This document shows, one piece after another, positions 54,905 through 63,461 of a stretch of 64,000 nucleotides of DNA. The notes under the pieces are model-generated. The model saw only the letters and a list, made by a program, of their open reading frames with translations, was not told the origin of the DNA and ran no database searches. Position 1 is the stretch's first letter. Every line of letters begins with the position of its first letter. A program made the position numbers and the translations under genes. This DNA comes from DASRIA01 sp038203635 (GTDB taxonomy: Bacteria; Actinomycetota; Thermoleophilia; Solirubrobacterales; JBBDJG01), in NCBI GenBank assembly GCA_038203635.1, contig JBBRDT010000004.1, positions 1 through 64,000 of the forward strand, given 5' to 3'.

Positions 54905-56377
54905 TCAGTAGGAGACGGCGCAGTACTTCGTCTCGAGGTACTCCTCGATGCCCTCGTAGCCACCCTCGCGGCCGACTCCCGAGTGCTTGATGCCGCCGAA
55001 CGGGGCCGCGGGGTTGGAGACCATCCCCTGGTTCAGCCCGACCATGCCGTACTCGAGCTGCTCCATCACCCGCATCGCCCGGCCGAGGTCGCGCGTGTAG
55101 AGGTAGGCGACCAGGCCGTACTCGGTGTCGTTCGCCCACCGGATCGCCTGCTCCTCGTCCCGGAATCCCTTGACCGGAGCGACCGGGCCGAAGATCTCCT
55201 CCTTCAGGAGGCGGGCATCGTCGGGGATGTCGGCGAGCACCGTCGGGGCGTAGAAGTATCCGGCCAGGTCGACGGGCTCGGCGCCGACGACCGGCCTCGC
55301 CCCCTTGGAGATCGCGTCCTGCACCAGCTCCTCGACCTTGGACACCTGCTCGTCGTTGATCAGTGGACCGACGTCGACGTCCTCGTCCGTACCTCGTCCG
55401 ACCTTCAGGGCCTTCATCCGCTCGGCGAGCCCCTCGACGAAGTCCTGCGCGATCGAGTCCGCGACGTAGAACCGGTTTGCCGCCGTGCACGCCTCACCGA
55501 TGTTCCGCATCTTGGCGATCATCGCGCCTTCGATCGCGGCGTCCAGATCGGCGTCCTCGAACACCAGGAACGGAGCGTTGCCGCCCAACTCCATCGAGAC
55601 GCGCAGGATCTGTTCGGCCGCCTGCTCCGTCAGCTTGCGGCCGACCTCGGTCGAGCCGGTGAAGCTCAGCTTGCGCAACCGTAAGTCGGCGATGATCGGC
55701 TTCGACACGTCGCTCGAGCTGGAGCTGGTGATCACGTTCAGAACGCCTCCGGGCAGACCTGCCTCCTGCAGGATCTGCGCCACGGCAAGTGCGCTGAGAG
55801 GTGTCATGCTCGCCGGCTTCAGCACCATCGTGCAGCCGGCCGCGATCGCCGGGCCGATCTTGCGTGTCGCCATCGCCGCGGGGAAGTTCCATGGCGTGAT
55901 CAGGTAGCAGGGGCCGACCGGCTGCTTCATCACGAGCAGGCGGCCCTGACCCGTGGGCGCGACCTGGAACCGGCCGTCGATCCGTACCGCCTGCTCCGCG
56001 AACCAGCGGAAGAACTCGGCCGCATAGGTGACCTCGGCCTTGGACTCGGCGACCGACTTGCCCATCTCGAGCGTCATCAGCAGGGCGAGGTCGTCGGCGC
56101 GGGCGACCATCGACTCATACGCCCTGCGCAGGATCTCTCCACGCTCCCGGGGAGGGTGCTCCCGCCAGGCCGCCTGCTGCTCGTGGGCGGCCGCAAGCGC
56201 CGCAAGCGCATCGTCAGGCGTGGCGTCGGCGACGTCCGCGATCGTTTCGCGGGTGGCGGGATCCTCGATCGGGAAGGTCTGCCCTCCGGCGGCGTCGACC
56301 CATCTGCCGCCGATCAGCAGCTTCTTCGAAACGCCCTCGACGACGGCTCGCTCACGCGACTGTGCCGCTACCGCCAT
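54905..56377 (-). CDS. gabD: NAD(P)-dependent succinate-semialdehyde-type dehydrogenase
   Basis: A 490-residue aldehyde dehydrogenase. LITPWNFPAAMATRKIGPAI, LKPASMTPLSALAV, FTGSTEVGRKL (NAD-binding glycine loop), SMELGGNAPFLVFED (general-base glutamate) and NIGEACTAANRFYV (catalytic cysteine) are all present; PWNFP and SMELGGNAP favour the GabD/SSADH branch. It oxidises succinate semialdehyde to succinate, and fumarase follows in the next gene. The true start may be later, at GTG before SKKLLIGGRWV. Substrate assignment is family-based. Confidence 0.85.
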   Translation of the reverse strand: MAVAAQSRERAVVEGVSKKLLIGGRWVDAAGGQTFPIEDPATRETIADVADATPDDALAALAAAHEQQAAWREHPPRERGEILRRAYESMVARADDLALLMTLEMGKSVAESKAEVTYAAEFFRWFAEQAVRIDGRFQVAPTGQGRLLVMKQPVGPCYLITPWNFPAAMATRKIGPAIAAGCTMVLKPASMTPLSALAVAQILQEAGLPGGVLNVITSSSSSDVSKPIIADLRLRKLSFTGSTEVGRKLTEQAAEQILRVSMELGGNAPFLVFEDADLDAAIEGAMIAKMRNIGEACTAANRFYVADSIAQDFVEGLAERMKALKVGRGTDEDVDVGPLINDEQVSKVEELVQDAISKGARPVVGAEPVDLAGYFYAPTVLADIPDDARLLKEEIFGPVAPVKGFRDEEQAIRWANDTEYGLVAYLYTRDLGRAMRVMEQLEYGMVGLNQGMVSNPAAPFGGIKHSGVGREGGYEGIEEYLETKYCAVSY

Positions 56378-56537
56378 GCGGCTCGCACCTGGATGGGACT
56401 CAAGTGATGGGGCTGCATGTCGATGTCAATCTAGAGGATCAGCGCAGGGTCCCGGCGGGGTAGAGATACTGAGCCTTAATCTGAGGTCCCAAGCGCGACT
56501 TCGGGTCGCTGCCCGCGTTAGTAAGCCTCGAACTCGA

Positions 56538-57923
56538 ATGTTCAAGCGTGCCGTCACATTGATCGTTCTGGCCCTGGCTGCCGCCTACCCGGCCGGCGCC
56601 GGCGCCGCCGAGCGCTGGTCCGTGCGCGGAGCGGGCTGGGGCCACGGCATCGGCATGAGCCAGTGGGGCGCATACGGCTACGCGCAGCACGGCGCCGACC
56701 ACCGCGAGATCCTCAGTCACTACTACCGCGACACGCAGATCGGCTCGGCGCCCGCCGGCGCTGTGCGGGTGCTGCTGCAGTCGAACCGGCCCGCCATCTA
56801 CTTCAGGCACGCGACGCTGGCCGGCGATCACACGCTGGTCGAAGACTCGGGATACCGCGCGACGCGCGAAGGCGACAACGTCGTGCTGCGCAGCTCGTCC
56901 GGCCGCCGCCTCGCGAGCTTCCCGGAGGTGATGCGGGTGGTGGGAGGCAAGCACGTGCGTTTGATGGGACGTGCACAGAACGGCGTTCGCGACGGCCTTT
57001 ACCGCGACCACCTCGAGATCCGAACCGCTTCCGGCTCCGGCCTCAACGCGATCAACGCCGTCGACCTGGACGACTACCTGCTGGGCGTCGTCCCGAGCGA
57101 GAGCCCGGCGGCGTGGCCGGCGGCGGCGCTCGAGGCCCAGGCCGTCGCCGCGCGATCGTACGCGCTGGCCTCGAACGTCAACGGCAAGGGCTTCGACCAG
57201 TACGCGGACACGCGCAGTCAGATGTACCGCGGTTATCTGGGGGAGACGCCCGCGACGAACGCAGCTGTCGCCGCGACGGCGAACGAGGTCGTCACCTACA
57301 ACGGCGCGATCGCCACGACCTTCTTCTTCTCCACGTCGGGCGGCCACACCGAGAACGTCGAGAACGTCTTCACCGGCGGCTCTCCGAAACCGTGGCTGAA
57401 GGGCGTCGACGACCCGTATGACGGTCCTTCGCCGTACCACCGCTGGGGCCCGATGAGCTACTCGCGCTCCGCGCTGACGAGCAGGCTCGGTGGCTTGGTG
57501 AAGGGGCGGTTGAAGAGCTTCAAGGTGCTGAAGCGCGGCGTCTCGCCGCGCGTCGTGAAGGCGCGCATCACGGGCACGCGCGGCAGCACGGTGGTGACGG
57601 GACCGCAGATCCGGACCCGGCTCGGCCTGCGCGACACCTGGTTCTTCTTGCGCCGGGTGACGACGCAGCGCCACGGCGGTGCGAAGGCGCGCACGCTGCG
57701 CGGTGTGCGCCCGCTCGTTGCCCTGTACGGCGACGTCGGCGCGGCGAAGCTGGACTCCGTCACGCTCGAGCGGCAGGTCGGGGATGACTGGAGGAAGGTC
57801 GGCATCTTCCCCGTGCAGAACGGCCGTTACCGCATTCACGTTGGCACCGCCGGCATCTATCGCGTGAAGGCGGGCTGGGCACCGGGGCCCGCGCTGCGCG
57901 TCGCGCCGCCGCTGGTCGGCTAG
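56538..57923 (+). CDS. secreted SpoIID/LytB-domain protein
   Basis: A 461-residue protein with signal peptide MFKRAVTLIVLALAAAYPAGAGA. GAGWGHGIGMSQWGAYGYA near the N-terminus and NAVDLDDYLLGVVPSESPA, ALEAQAVAARSYAL in the centre are hallmark motifs of SpoIID, the lytic transglycosylase that cuts denuded peptidoglycan, and of the LytB enhancer family. TFFFSTSGGHTENVENVF is the later conserved strand. After residue 320 there is a beta-rich tail (VGDDWRKVGIFPVQNGRYRI). In a non-sporulating actinobacterium it probably remodels the wall. Divergent from gabD. Confidence 0.9.
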   Translation: MFKRAVTLIVLALAAAYPAGAGAAERWSVRGAGWGHGIGMSQWGAYGYAQHGADHREILSHYYRDTQIGSAPAGAVRVLLQSNRPAIYFRHATLAGDHTLVEDSGYRATREGDNVVLRSSSGRRLASFPEVMRVVGGKHVRLMGRAQNGVRDGLYRDHLEIRTASGSGLNAINAVDLDDYLLGVVPSESPAAWPAAALEAQAVAARSYALASNVNGKGFDQYADTRSQMYRGYLGETPATNAAVAATANEVVTYNGAIATTFFFSTSGGHTENVENVFTGGSPKPWLKGVDDPYDGPSPYHRWGPMSYSRSALTSRLGGLVKGRLKSFKVLKRGVSPRVVKARITGTRGSTVVTGPQIRTRLGLRDTWFFLRRVTTQRHGGAKARTLRGVRPLVALYGDVGAAKLDSVTLERQVGDDWRKVGIFPVQNGRYRIHVGTAGIYRVKAGWAPGPALRVAPPLVG

Positions 57924-57937
57924 CCCCGGCTCCCCGG

Positions 57938-58960
57938 TCAGGGAGTGAACTTGATCGTCACCACGTCGCCGTCCGCCACGACGTAGTCCCGGCCTTCTAC
58001 GCGCAGGCGCCCGGCGTCGCGGGCAGCCGCGAAGGATCCGGCGTCGAGGAGCTCCTGCCATGGGATCACCTCTGCGCGGACGAAGCCGCGCTGGATGTCC
58101 GTGTGGACCCGTCCCGCAGCCTCGAGCGCCGTGCTGCCCTGCTGGAGGCTGCGGGCACGGATCTCGTTGCCGCCCACGGCCGTGAAGAACGTGATCCGGC
58201 CGAGCAGCCGGTAGGCCTCGCGCACGATCTGCTCCAGTGCCCCCTCCGCGATGCCGAGCTCGGCGCGCATGATGCCGGCCTCCTCGGGGTCGAGCTCTGC
58301 AAGCTCGGCCTCGTCGCGGGCGCAGACGCCCAGCGCGCCCCGCGCCGCCAAGGCTTCCGGGACGGCCTCGCCCTCGCCGACATTCGCGACGATCAGCGCA
58401 GGCTTCGAGCTCAAGAGGCCGGCCTCGGGCGGGGCCGGGCGCCCGGCTGAGAGCTCGGCGAGCGTGCCCTCCCACAGCTCGCGTTCGGCGATCGCATCCT
58501 TGTCGCCGCTGCGCGCTGCCTTGGTGGCGGACTCCAGGCGCCGCTCGGCACTGTCGAGGTCGGCCAGCATCAGCTCTGCCTCGACCGTCGCGAGGTCGTC
58601 GAGCGGGTCGAGGGCGCCGTGCGGATGCGCGACCTGCGGATGCTCGAAGGCGCGCACGACGTGCACGATCGCGTCCACGTCGCGAATGTGGCCGAGGAAC
58701 CGGTTGCCCAACCCCTCCCCCTCGTGCGCGCCGCGCACGAGCCCCGCGATGTCCACGACCTCCAGATGCTCGGGGACGCGGCGAGCGATCCCCAGCAGGT
58801 CCCCCACCTGCTCCAGCCTCGTGTCCGGCACGGGCACGACGGCGACGTTCGGCTCGACCGTCGTGAAGGGGTATTCGGCGGCCTCCGCACCGGCATGTCC
58901 GAGCGCGTTGAACAACGTCGACTTGCCCGCGTTGGGAAGGCCCACGACGCCGACCTTCAC
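57938..58960 (-). CDS. ychF: redox-regulated Obg-like ATPase YchF
   Basis: A 340-residue P-loop protein. MKVGVVGLPNAGKSTLFNAL is G1; YPFTTVEPNVAVVPVPD the G2 region; VDIAGLVRGAHEGEGLGNRF G3, and the NKxD motif is degenerate as in YchF, which hydrolyses ATP. The C-terminal TGS domain (TFFTAVGGNEIRARSLQQG, VIPWQELLDAG, GRDYVVADGDVVTIKF) is complete. It is ribosome-associated and affects translation and oxidative-stress response. Its ATG overlaps the stop of the PAP2 gene (ATGA). Confidence 0.95.
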   Translation of the reverse strand: MKVGVVGLPNAGKSTLFNALGHAGAEAAEYPFTTVEPNVAVVPVPDTRLEQVGDLLGIARRVPEHLEVVDIAGLVRGAHEGEGLGNRFLGHIRDVDAIVHVVRAFEHPQVAHPHGALDPLDDLATVEAELMLADLDSAERRLESATKAARSGDKDAIAERELWEGTLAELSAGRPAPPEAGLLSSKPALIVANVGEGEAVPEALAARGALGVCARDEAELAELDPEEAGIMRAELGIAEGALEQIVREAYRLLGRITFFTAVGGNEIRARSLQQGSTALEAAGRVHTDIQRGFVRAEVIPWQELLDAGSFAAARDAGRLRVEGRDYVVADGDVVTIKFTP

Positions 58961-59466
58961 GAGGCTGCCGCCTCCAGAGTGAGTCCCACGAAGGTCCCCG
59001 CGGCGGCGCCGGCGACCACGTCGGAGGGATAGTGCACGCCGAGGTATGGGCGCGTGAACGCCATCAGCGCGGCTGCGACCAGCAAGGGCACCCGCGCAGC
59101 GGGTACCAGCGCCCCGATCCGAACCGCGCCTGCGAACGACGTGGCGGCGTGGGCAGACGGGAACGAGTGTGATCGCGGCACACGGCCGAACGGTTCGAGG
59201 CCGGCTATCTGCGGCCGCTCACGCGCCACGACCACTTTCACCACGTAGTTGGCGCCCAAGGTGAACGGCACCGTGCCGGCCGCCGCCAGCCAGCGGGTCC
59301 GGCGCGCGGGGTCGGTTGCGGCACCGGCCAGCGCCAACGCGATCCACAGACCACCGGACTCGCCGAGCCGGGCGTAGGCGGCGGCGGCCCGGTCCAAGCC
59401 GGGCGTGCGCATCCGGGTGCGCAGCAGCACCAGCAGACGGCGGTCGAGGTCCGAGAGGGCGGTCAA
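58957..59466 (-). CDS. PAP2-family membrane phosphatase
   Basis: A 169-residue protein with TTG start. The three phosphatase motifs are present: KVVVARERPQ (KxxxxxxRP), SFPSAHAATS (PSGH-like with SAH) and RPYLGVHYPSDVVAG (SRxxxxxHxxxD-like). Several hydrophobic segments place it in the membrane. It removes phosphate from lipid substrates such as undecaprenyl pyrophosphate or phosphatidate; the first would recycle the carrier used for glycans. It precedes ychF with a 4-bp overlap. Confidence 0.9.
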   Translation of the reverse strand: MTALSDLDRRLLVLLRTRMRTPGLDRAAAAYARLGESGGLWIALALAGAATDPARRTRWLAAAGTVPFTLGANYVVKVVVARERPQIAGLEPFGRVPRSHSFPSAHAATSFAGAVRIGALVPAARVPLLVAAALMAFTRPYLGVHYPSDVVAGAAAGTFVGLTLEAAAS

Positions 59467-59487
59467 CCCGCGCCGCGGTGATCCGTC

Positions 59488-60126
59488 TCAGACAGTTGAC
59501 TCGGTCGGCGGCGTCTCGAAGCGCTCGAAGAACGCGAGAGGATTGCCGAGCCGGCGTTCGAAGCCGAGGCCGGCACCGCCGGCGCGATCCCTCAGCTTGC
59601 CGGAGGTCACCATGTGGGGGTCGCCGAACAGCTCGCCGACCACCAATCGCCCACCTGGGCGCAGTACCCGGGCGATCTCGCGCAACGCCTGTTCCTGATC
59701 CGGAATCTCTCCCAGCACCGTGACGAGCACGGCCGCGTCGAAGGTGTCGTTGTCGAAGGGCAGGTTCTGAGCATCGCCGAGCGTGGGCTTGACGTTCGTG
59801 ACGCCGCGCCGGTCGGCCTCCCGGATCACGTGGTCGAGCATCTCCTGCTGGATGTCGAAGACATCGACCTGTCCAGCCGGCAGGGCGGCCGCCATGTCGA
59901 ACGTGTAGTAGCCGGTGCCGGGCCCGACCTCGAGCACGCGCTCGTCGGGCGCGAGGGCAAGCGCCTCGAGCAGCCGGCTGCGCGTTATGAACGGGTGCGG
60001 CGCCTGGACCCAGAAGCGCTGGTTGTAGGGACAGGCGGAGGGATTGCGGCGCCACCAGAACGCGGCCGCCACCGTCCCGAGCGCTCCCAGCAGTAGGCCT
60101 GTCCTCAGCGGGCGCACGAGAGTCAT
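59488..60126 (-). CDS. membrane-anchored SAM-dependent methyltransferase
   Basis: A 212-residue protein. A hydrophobic N-terminal segment (TGLLLGALGTVAAAFWW, about 8-24) could anchor it to the membrane. The methyltransferase has LEVGPGTGYYTFDMA (motif I), VDVFDIQQEMLDHV (motif II), FDAAVLVTVLGEIPDQ and IARVLRPGGRLVVGEL, the pattern of the UbiE/phospholipid methyltransferase group. Substrate is probably a lipid or quinone. It follows the unknown 77-residue gene by 3 bp. Confidence 0.87.
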   Translation of the reverse strand: MTLVRPLRTGLLLGALGTVAAAFWWRRNPSACPYNQRFWVQAPHPFITRSRLLEALALAPDERVLEVGPGTGYYTFDMAAALPAGQVDVFDIQQEMLDHVIREADRRGVTNVKPTLGDAQNLPFDNDTFDAAVLVTVLGEIPDQEQALREIARVLRPGGRLVVGELFGDPHMVTSGKLRDRAGGAGLGFERRLGNPLAFFERFETPPTESTV

Positions 60127-60129
60127 CTA

Positions 60130-60363
60130 CTAAAGGCCCGAGAAGCCGACCTTGTGGTCGGGGGACTCGAGCTTCATGAACACGACCTGGCCGAGATCGA
60201 GCGAGACCACACCGTCAGCCGTCTCCACCTCGATCCATCGCTTGGCATCCTGGACGGCGCGCCGCAGCTGCTCATAGGCCTTGTTTTCCAGCCGCACGAG
60301 GATCACCTGACCACCCGAAAAGCCGACCTCGATGCGCCGCATCTCGCCGCCATCGCGCGCCAC
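60130..60363 (-). CDS. small protein of unknown function
   Basis: About 77 residues from GTG 60363, or 70 from ATG 60342 (MRRIEVGFSGGQVILVRLE). It is mostly beta-strands: QVILVRLENKAYEQL, AKRWIEVETADGVVSLDL, QVVFMKLESPD. It looks like a compact beta-barrel or LSm-like fold but no family is recognised. It lies between the epimerase gene (2 bp) and the methyltransferase (3 bp), so it is co-transcribed and probably co-translated. Confidence 0.6.
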   Translation of the reverse strand: MARDGGEMRRIEVGFSGGQVILVRLENKAYEQLRRAVQDAKRWIEVETADGVVSLDLGQVVFMKLESPDHKVGFSGL

Positions 60364-60365
60364 GA

Positions 60366-60779
60366 TCAGTGAGCCCCCTCGGCCGGCTGCACGAGCTCGG
60401 TCAGCACACCGCCGGTGGAGGCAGGATGGAGGAACGCCACGAGGCTGTCGCGAATGCCGCGGCGCGGCACCTCGTCGATCAGTCGCAGCCCTCGCGAGCG
60501 GCATTCCTCGATCGCGATCGCGACGTCCTGGCAGCGGTACGCGGTGTGATGCAGGCCGGGACCCTTCTTGGCGAGGAACTTGCCGACCGGCGTGTCGCCG
60601 CCGAGCGGGGCCAGCAGCTCGACATGTGACTCGCCGACGCCGAGGAGAACGGCCTCCACGCCCTGCTCGGTCACGGTCTCGCGGTGCTGGACCGGCATTC
60701 CGAAGGTGTCGGCGTAAAGCGTGACTGCGGCGTCGAGGTCCTCCACGGCCACGCCGACGTGGTCGATCGACTGGAACAT
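60366..60779 (-). CDS. mce: methylmalonyl-CoA epimerase
   Basis: A 137-residue VOC-fold protein. Metal ligands fit: SIDHVGVAVEDLD (His), GPGLHHTAYRC (His) and VLTELVQP (Glu), with ESHVELLAPLGG in between. It interconverts the (R) and (S) forms of methylmalonyl-CoA in propionate and odd-chain or branched amino-acid degradation; the mutase is not in this window. It is the first gene of a minus-strand run ending at ychF. A 13-bp hairpin separates it from ftsH. Confidence 0.92.
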   Translation of the reverse strand: MFQSIDHVGVAVEDLDAAVTLYADTFGMPVQHRETVTEQGVEAVLLGVGESHVELLAPLGGDTPVGKFLAKKGPGLHHTAYRCQDVAIAIEECRSRGLRLIDEVPRRGIRDSLVAFLHPASTGGVLTELVQPAEGAH

Positions 60780-60793
60780 CGGCCGGGGAGTCT

Positions 60794-60822
60794 AGTGATC
60801 GGCCCCCGCGGGGCCGATCACT
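60794..60822 (-). terminator. hairpin after ftsH
   Basis: Perfect 13-bp arms (60794-60806 and 60810-60822) around a 3-nt loop, 13 bp beyond the ftsH stop and before mce. There is no T-run on the minus strand, as is common for actinobacterial terminators. Confidence 0.7.
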
Positions 60823-60835
60823 GCAGCCGGTGGTA

Positions 60836-62476
60836 CTACCGAGTGGTCCGCGAGGAGGTGGGCAGCATCGGCGGCGGAACGCTTTCGCGATGCGCACGCG
60901 GAGCCCCCATCGGCTCGGCGGCGTCGGGCACGAACTCCTCGTTGAACACCTGCTCGGGCCGCCTGCCGATCGACGGCAGGGTCACGACCACGTCGAACGG
61001 GCTGTCCTCACGCGGGCGGGCGCTTACGCCGGTGACCAGCTCGGTGAGCTCGTCGCGCTCGATCGACTCCTTCTCGAGCAGCGTCTGCGCGATGCTGTCA
61101 AGCAGCTCGCGGTTCTCGCTCACCAGCACGTGAGTCTCGAACAGCGCCGCATCGATCAGCATCTGCTGCTCTTGGTCGCGCGCCTCCATTGTCGCCTGCG
61201 AAGTGTTCTCGCCGATCCCCTCGAGGTGCGCCAGCAGCTTGCTGCCCATGCCGTACTGCGCGATCATCGAGCGGCTGATCTCGGCGACACGCCGCAGATC
61301 GTCAGAGGCTCCGGTCGTGACACGCTCGAACACGATCTGCTCGGTGACGTAGCCACCCAGCAACATCTTCATGTAGTCGAGCAGGTCCTCCTTCGACATC
61401 AGGTAACGGTCCTCCTCGGGCAGGTTGAGCGTGTAGCCCAGCGCCTGTCCGCGCGGCACGATCGAGATCTTGTGCACCTTCGGCACCGAGGGGAGCATCT
61501 CGGAGACCATGGCGTGACCCGCCTCGTGATAGGCGATGATCCGCTTCTCGCTCGGCATCATGACGCGACGCGTCTGCATCCCGGCGATAACACGCTCCAG
61601 AGCGTTGTCGAAGTCGACCTGGTGAATCGTGTCGCGACCTTCGCGACCGGCGTGAATCGCGGCCTCGTTGCAGAGGTTCGCGAGGTCGGCGCCCGTCAGC
61701 CCTGACGTGCGACGCGCCACCATGACCAGGTCCACGTCGGCCACAGGCATCTTGCGGCTGTGCACCTTGAGGATCGCCTCGCGACCGTCGAGGTCGGGCG
61801 GCGACACCAGCACCTGGCGGTCGAAGCGGCCGGGCCGCAGCAGAGCGGGGTCGAGACCGTCGATGCGGTTCGAGGCCGCGATCACGATCACGTCGCTCCT
61901 GTCCGCGAAACCGTCCATCTCGACGAGCAGCTGGTTCAGCGTCTGATCCTTCTCACGCGAGATGTCGAAGCCGCGCTTGAGGCCGACCGCGTCGATCTCG
62001 TCGATGAAGATGATCGCCGGAGCGTGATCCTTGGCGATCTGGAACAGGCGCCTGATCCGGGCAGCGCCCAGGCCGGCGAACATCTCGACGAACGAGCTCG
62101 CCGACTGGCTGAAGAAGTGCGCGCCGGACTCCTTGGCGACAGCCTTCGCCAGCAGCGTCTTGCCCGTGCCGGGCGGGCCGTGCAGCAGGATTCCCCGCGG
62201 TACGCTCGCGCCCAGGCTCTTGAACCGGTCCGGCGTGCGCAGGAATTCGACGACCTCGCGGAGCTCGTCCTTGGCCTCTTCGCAACCCGCCACGTCGTCC
62301 CAGCCGATGCCACCGGAGGACTCTGGCTTGACCTCCTGCGGCTTCGTGCGCGGCATCATCTTGAGGCTGCGCCAGATCAGGTAGACCAGCGCGCACATCA
62401 AGATGATGGGCATCCAGGTGAGAGCCCAAGACTCCACCTTGTCCATCAAACTCATGCCTGCTGCGAGCGGAAGCAT
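60836..62476 (-). CDS. ftsH: FtsH-type membrane AAA protease, short form
   Basis: A 546-residue protein. One hydrophobic segment near the N-terminus (WALTWMPIILMCALVYLIW), then the AAA domain: WDDVAGCEEAKDELREVVEF, LLHGPPGTGKTLLAKA (Walker A), IIFIDEIDAVG (Walker B), ALLRPGRFDRQV (second region of homology). Protease: HEAGH at residues 317-321 binds zinc; TTGASDDLRRVAEIS holds the third-ligand aspartate. Typical FtsH has two membrane segments around an external domain, which is missing here. It degrades membrane and regulatory proteins. An Arg/Pro-rich tail follows residue 500. Confidence 0.95.
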   Translation of the reverse strand: MLPLAAGMSLMDKVESWALTWMPIILMCALVYLIWRSLKMMPRTKPQEVKPESSGGIGWDDVAGCEEAKDELREVVEFLRTPDRFKSLGASVPRGILLHGPPGTGKTLLAKAVAKESGAHFFSQSASSFVEMFAGLGAARIRRLFQIAKDHAPAIIFIDEIDAVGLKRGFDISREKDQTLNQLLVEMDGFADRSDVIVIAASNRIDGLDPALLRPGRFDRQVLVSPPDLDGREAILKVHSRKMPVADVDLVMVARRTSGLTGADLANLCNEAAIHAGREGRDTIHQVDFDNALERVIAGMQTRRVMMPSEKRIIAYHEAGHAMVSEMLPSVPKVHKISIVPRGQALGYTLNLPEEDRYLMSKEDLLDYMKMLLGGYVTEQIVFERVTTGASDDLRRVAEISRSMIAQYGMGSKLLAHLEGIGENTSQATMEARDQEQQMLIDAALFETHVLVSENRELLDSIAQTLLEKESIERDELTELVTGVSARPREDSPFDVVVTLPSIGRRPEQVFNEEFVPDAAEPMGAPRAHRESVPPPMLPTSSRTTR

Positions 62477-62603
62477 CCTTGCTCCAATCCATCGCGCAAC
62501 CCGGGGGAGGGTTTGCTAGTCAGCCAAGGGAGCCACGGAGGTGCGGCTCGGATTCAGCGTAAAGGCGATTTCGAGCGATTGCTAGTAAATCTGTCCACTG
62601 CGC

Positions 62604-63440
62604 TCAAGTTTCTCGGCGGAGTATCTCGATCATCGCCGCACGACCCACTTCGAGCTGCTCCGGAGTCGGCTCGCGGGTCGCGAACAGGCGCTGTATCTCG
62701 TAGCCGGGCCTGCGGAAAGCCTGAGCGAGCGCGGTGTCGTGGTGGCGTTCGGACCAGGCGAACATCTCGACCGACACCGCGACCCCTGCCAGCGTGACCG
62801 CAGCGCCGGCCACCGGGCCACGCAGGCCAAGCACGGAGCGCACCAGCAGATTGCCCACCACCGTGGAGACGATCATCGGGGCAACGAGGTTGGAGCCACA
62901 CCGGTCGTGCTCCTTCGCGACGAGCGCGGCGTCGGTGTCCTGCTCATAGCCCGCGATCGCCTTGTGCTCCACGCCGTGGTAGGCGGCGAGCTGTGAATCG
63001 TGCAGGGCAAAGGCCGTGGGCGCGAGGCCGAGCGCGGCGACGGCGAGCTCGTTGCCGGCGGTGCGGCCTCCCAGGCGCCGAGCGCCGGCCGTGACCACCG
63101 ACGATGCGAGCATGGCGGCCAGCACCTTCCCGTCCTCGAACGGAAGCTGCACCTCGGGCACGCGCCGCTTGATCACGGGCAACAGCGCAAACGCCTCGCC
63201 CAGGCGGGCAATGCCGCGCACGCCCGGCAGGTCGGCGAGGCTTCCTCGGAAGCGCGGCTTGGCGCCGGACTCCACGCGCAGGGCACCGTCCTTCGAGCGC
63301 AGCGCAACAGCCCAGTGGTCGGGCCCGTGCACGAGCAGGCCGTTGCGCAGCGCCATGCCGCCGAGTCGCACCTTCACAGGCGACGTCTCCGGACCGGCGC
63401 CGTTGCCGGCGAAGGCCGGCATCTCGTCGTGGTGGGTCAC
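62604..63440 (-). CDS. DUF1385-family membrane protein
   Basis: Probably GTG 63440 (VTHHDEMPAFAG); the frame is open to TTG 63461, directly after the upstream stop. The family signature is at both ends: VRLGGMALRNGLLVHGPDHWAVA, the counterpart of GGQAVIEGVMMR, and AAYHGVEHKAIAGYEQ followed by RCGSNL. Hydrophobic segments lie at about 105-145 and 175-225. Function is unknown; these proteins are widespread in Gram-positive bacteria. The final 40 residues are charged (EPTPEQLEVGRAAM). Downstream of the permease gene, same strand. Confidence 0.85.
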   Translation of the reverse strand: MTHHDEMPAFAGNGAGPETSPVKVRLGGMALRNGLLVHGPDHWAVALRSKDGALRVESGAKPRFRGSLADLPGVRGIARLGEAFALLPVIKRRVPEVQLPFEDGKVLAAMLASSVVTAGARRLGGRTAGNELAVAALGLAPTAFALHDSQLAAYHGVEHKAIAGYEQDTDAALVAKEHDRCGSNLVAPMIVSTVVGNLLVRSVLGLRGPVAGAAVTLAGVAVSVEMFAWSERHHDTALAQAFRRPGYEIQRLFATREPTPEQLEVGRAAMIEILRRET

Positions 63441-63461
63441 TCCGGCAATGCTAGTGACCAA

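Noticed and set aside
56422..56427. TTGACA on the minus strand upstream of the aldehyde dehydrogenase gene
   Set aside because: A perfect -35 hexamer, but no acceptable -10 sequence 16-18 bp downstream, so not listed as a promoter.
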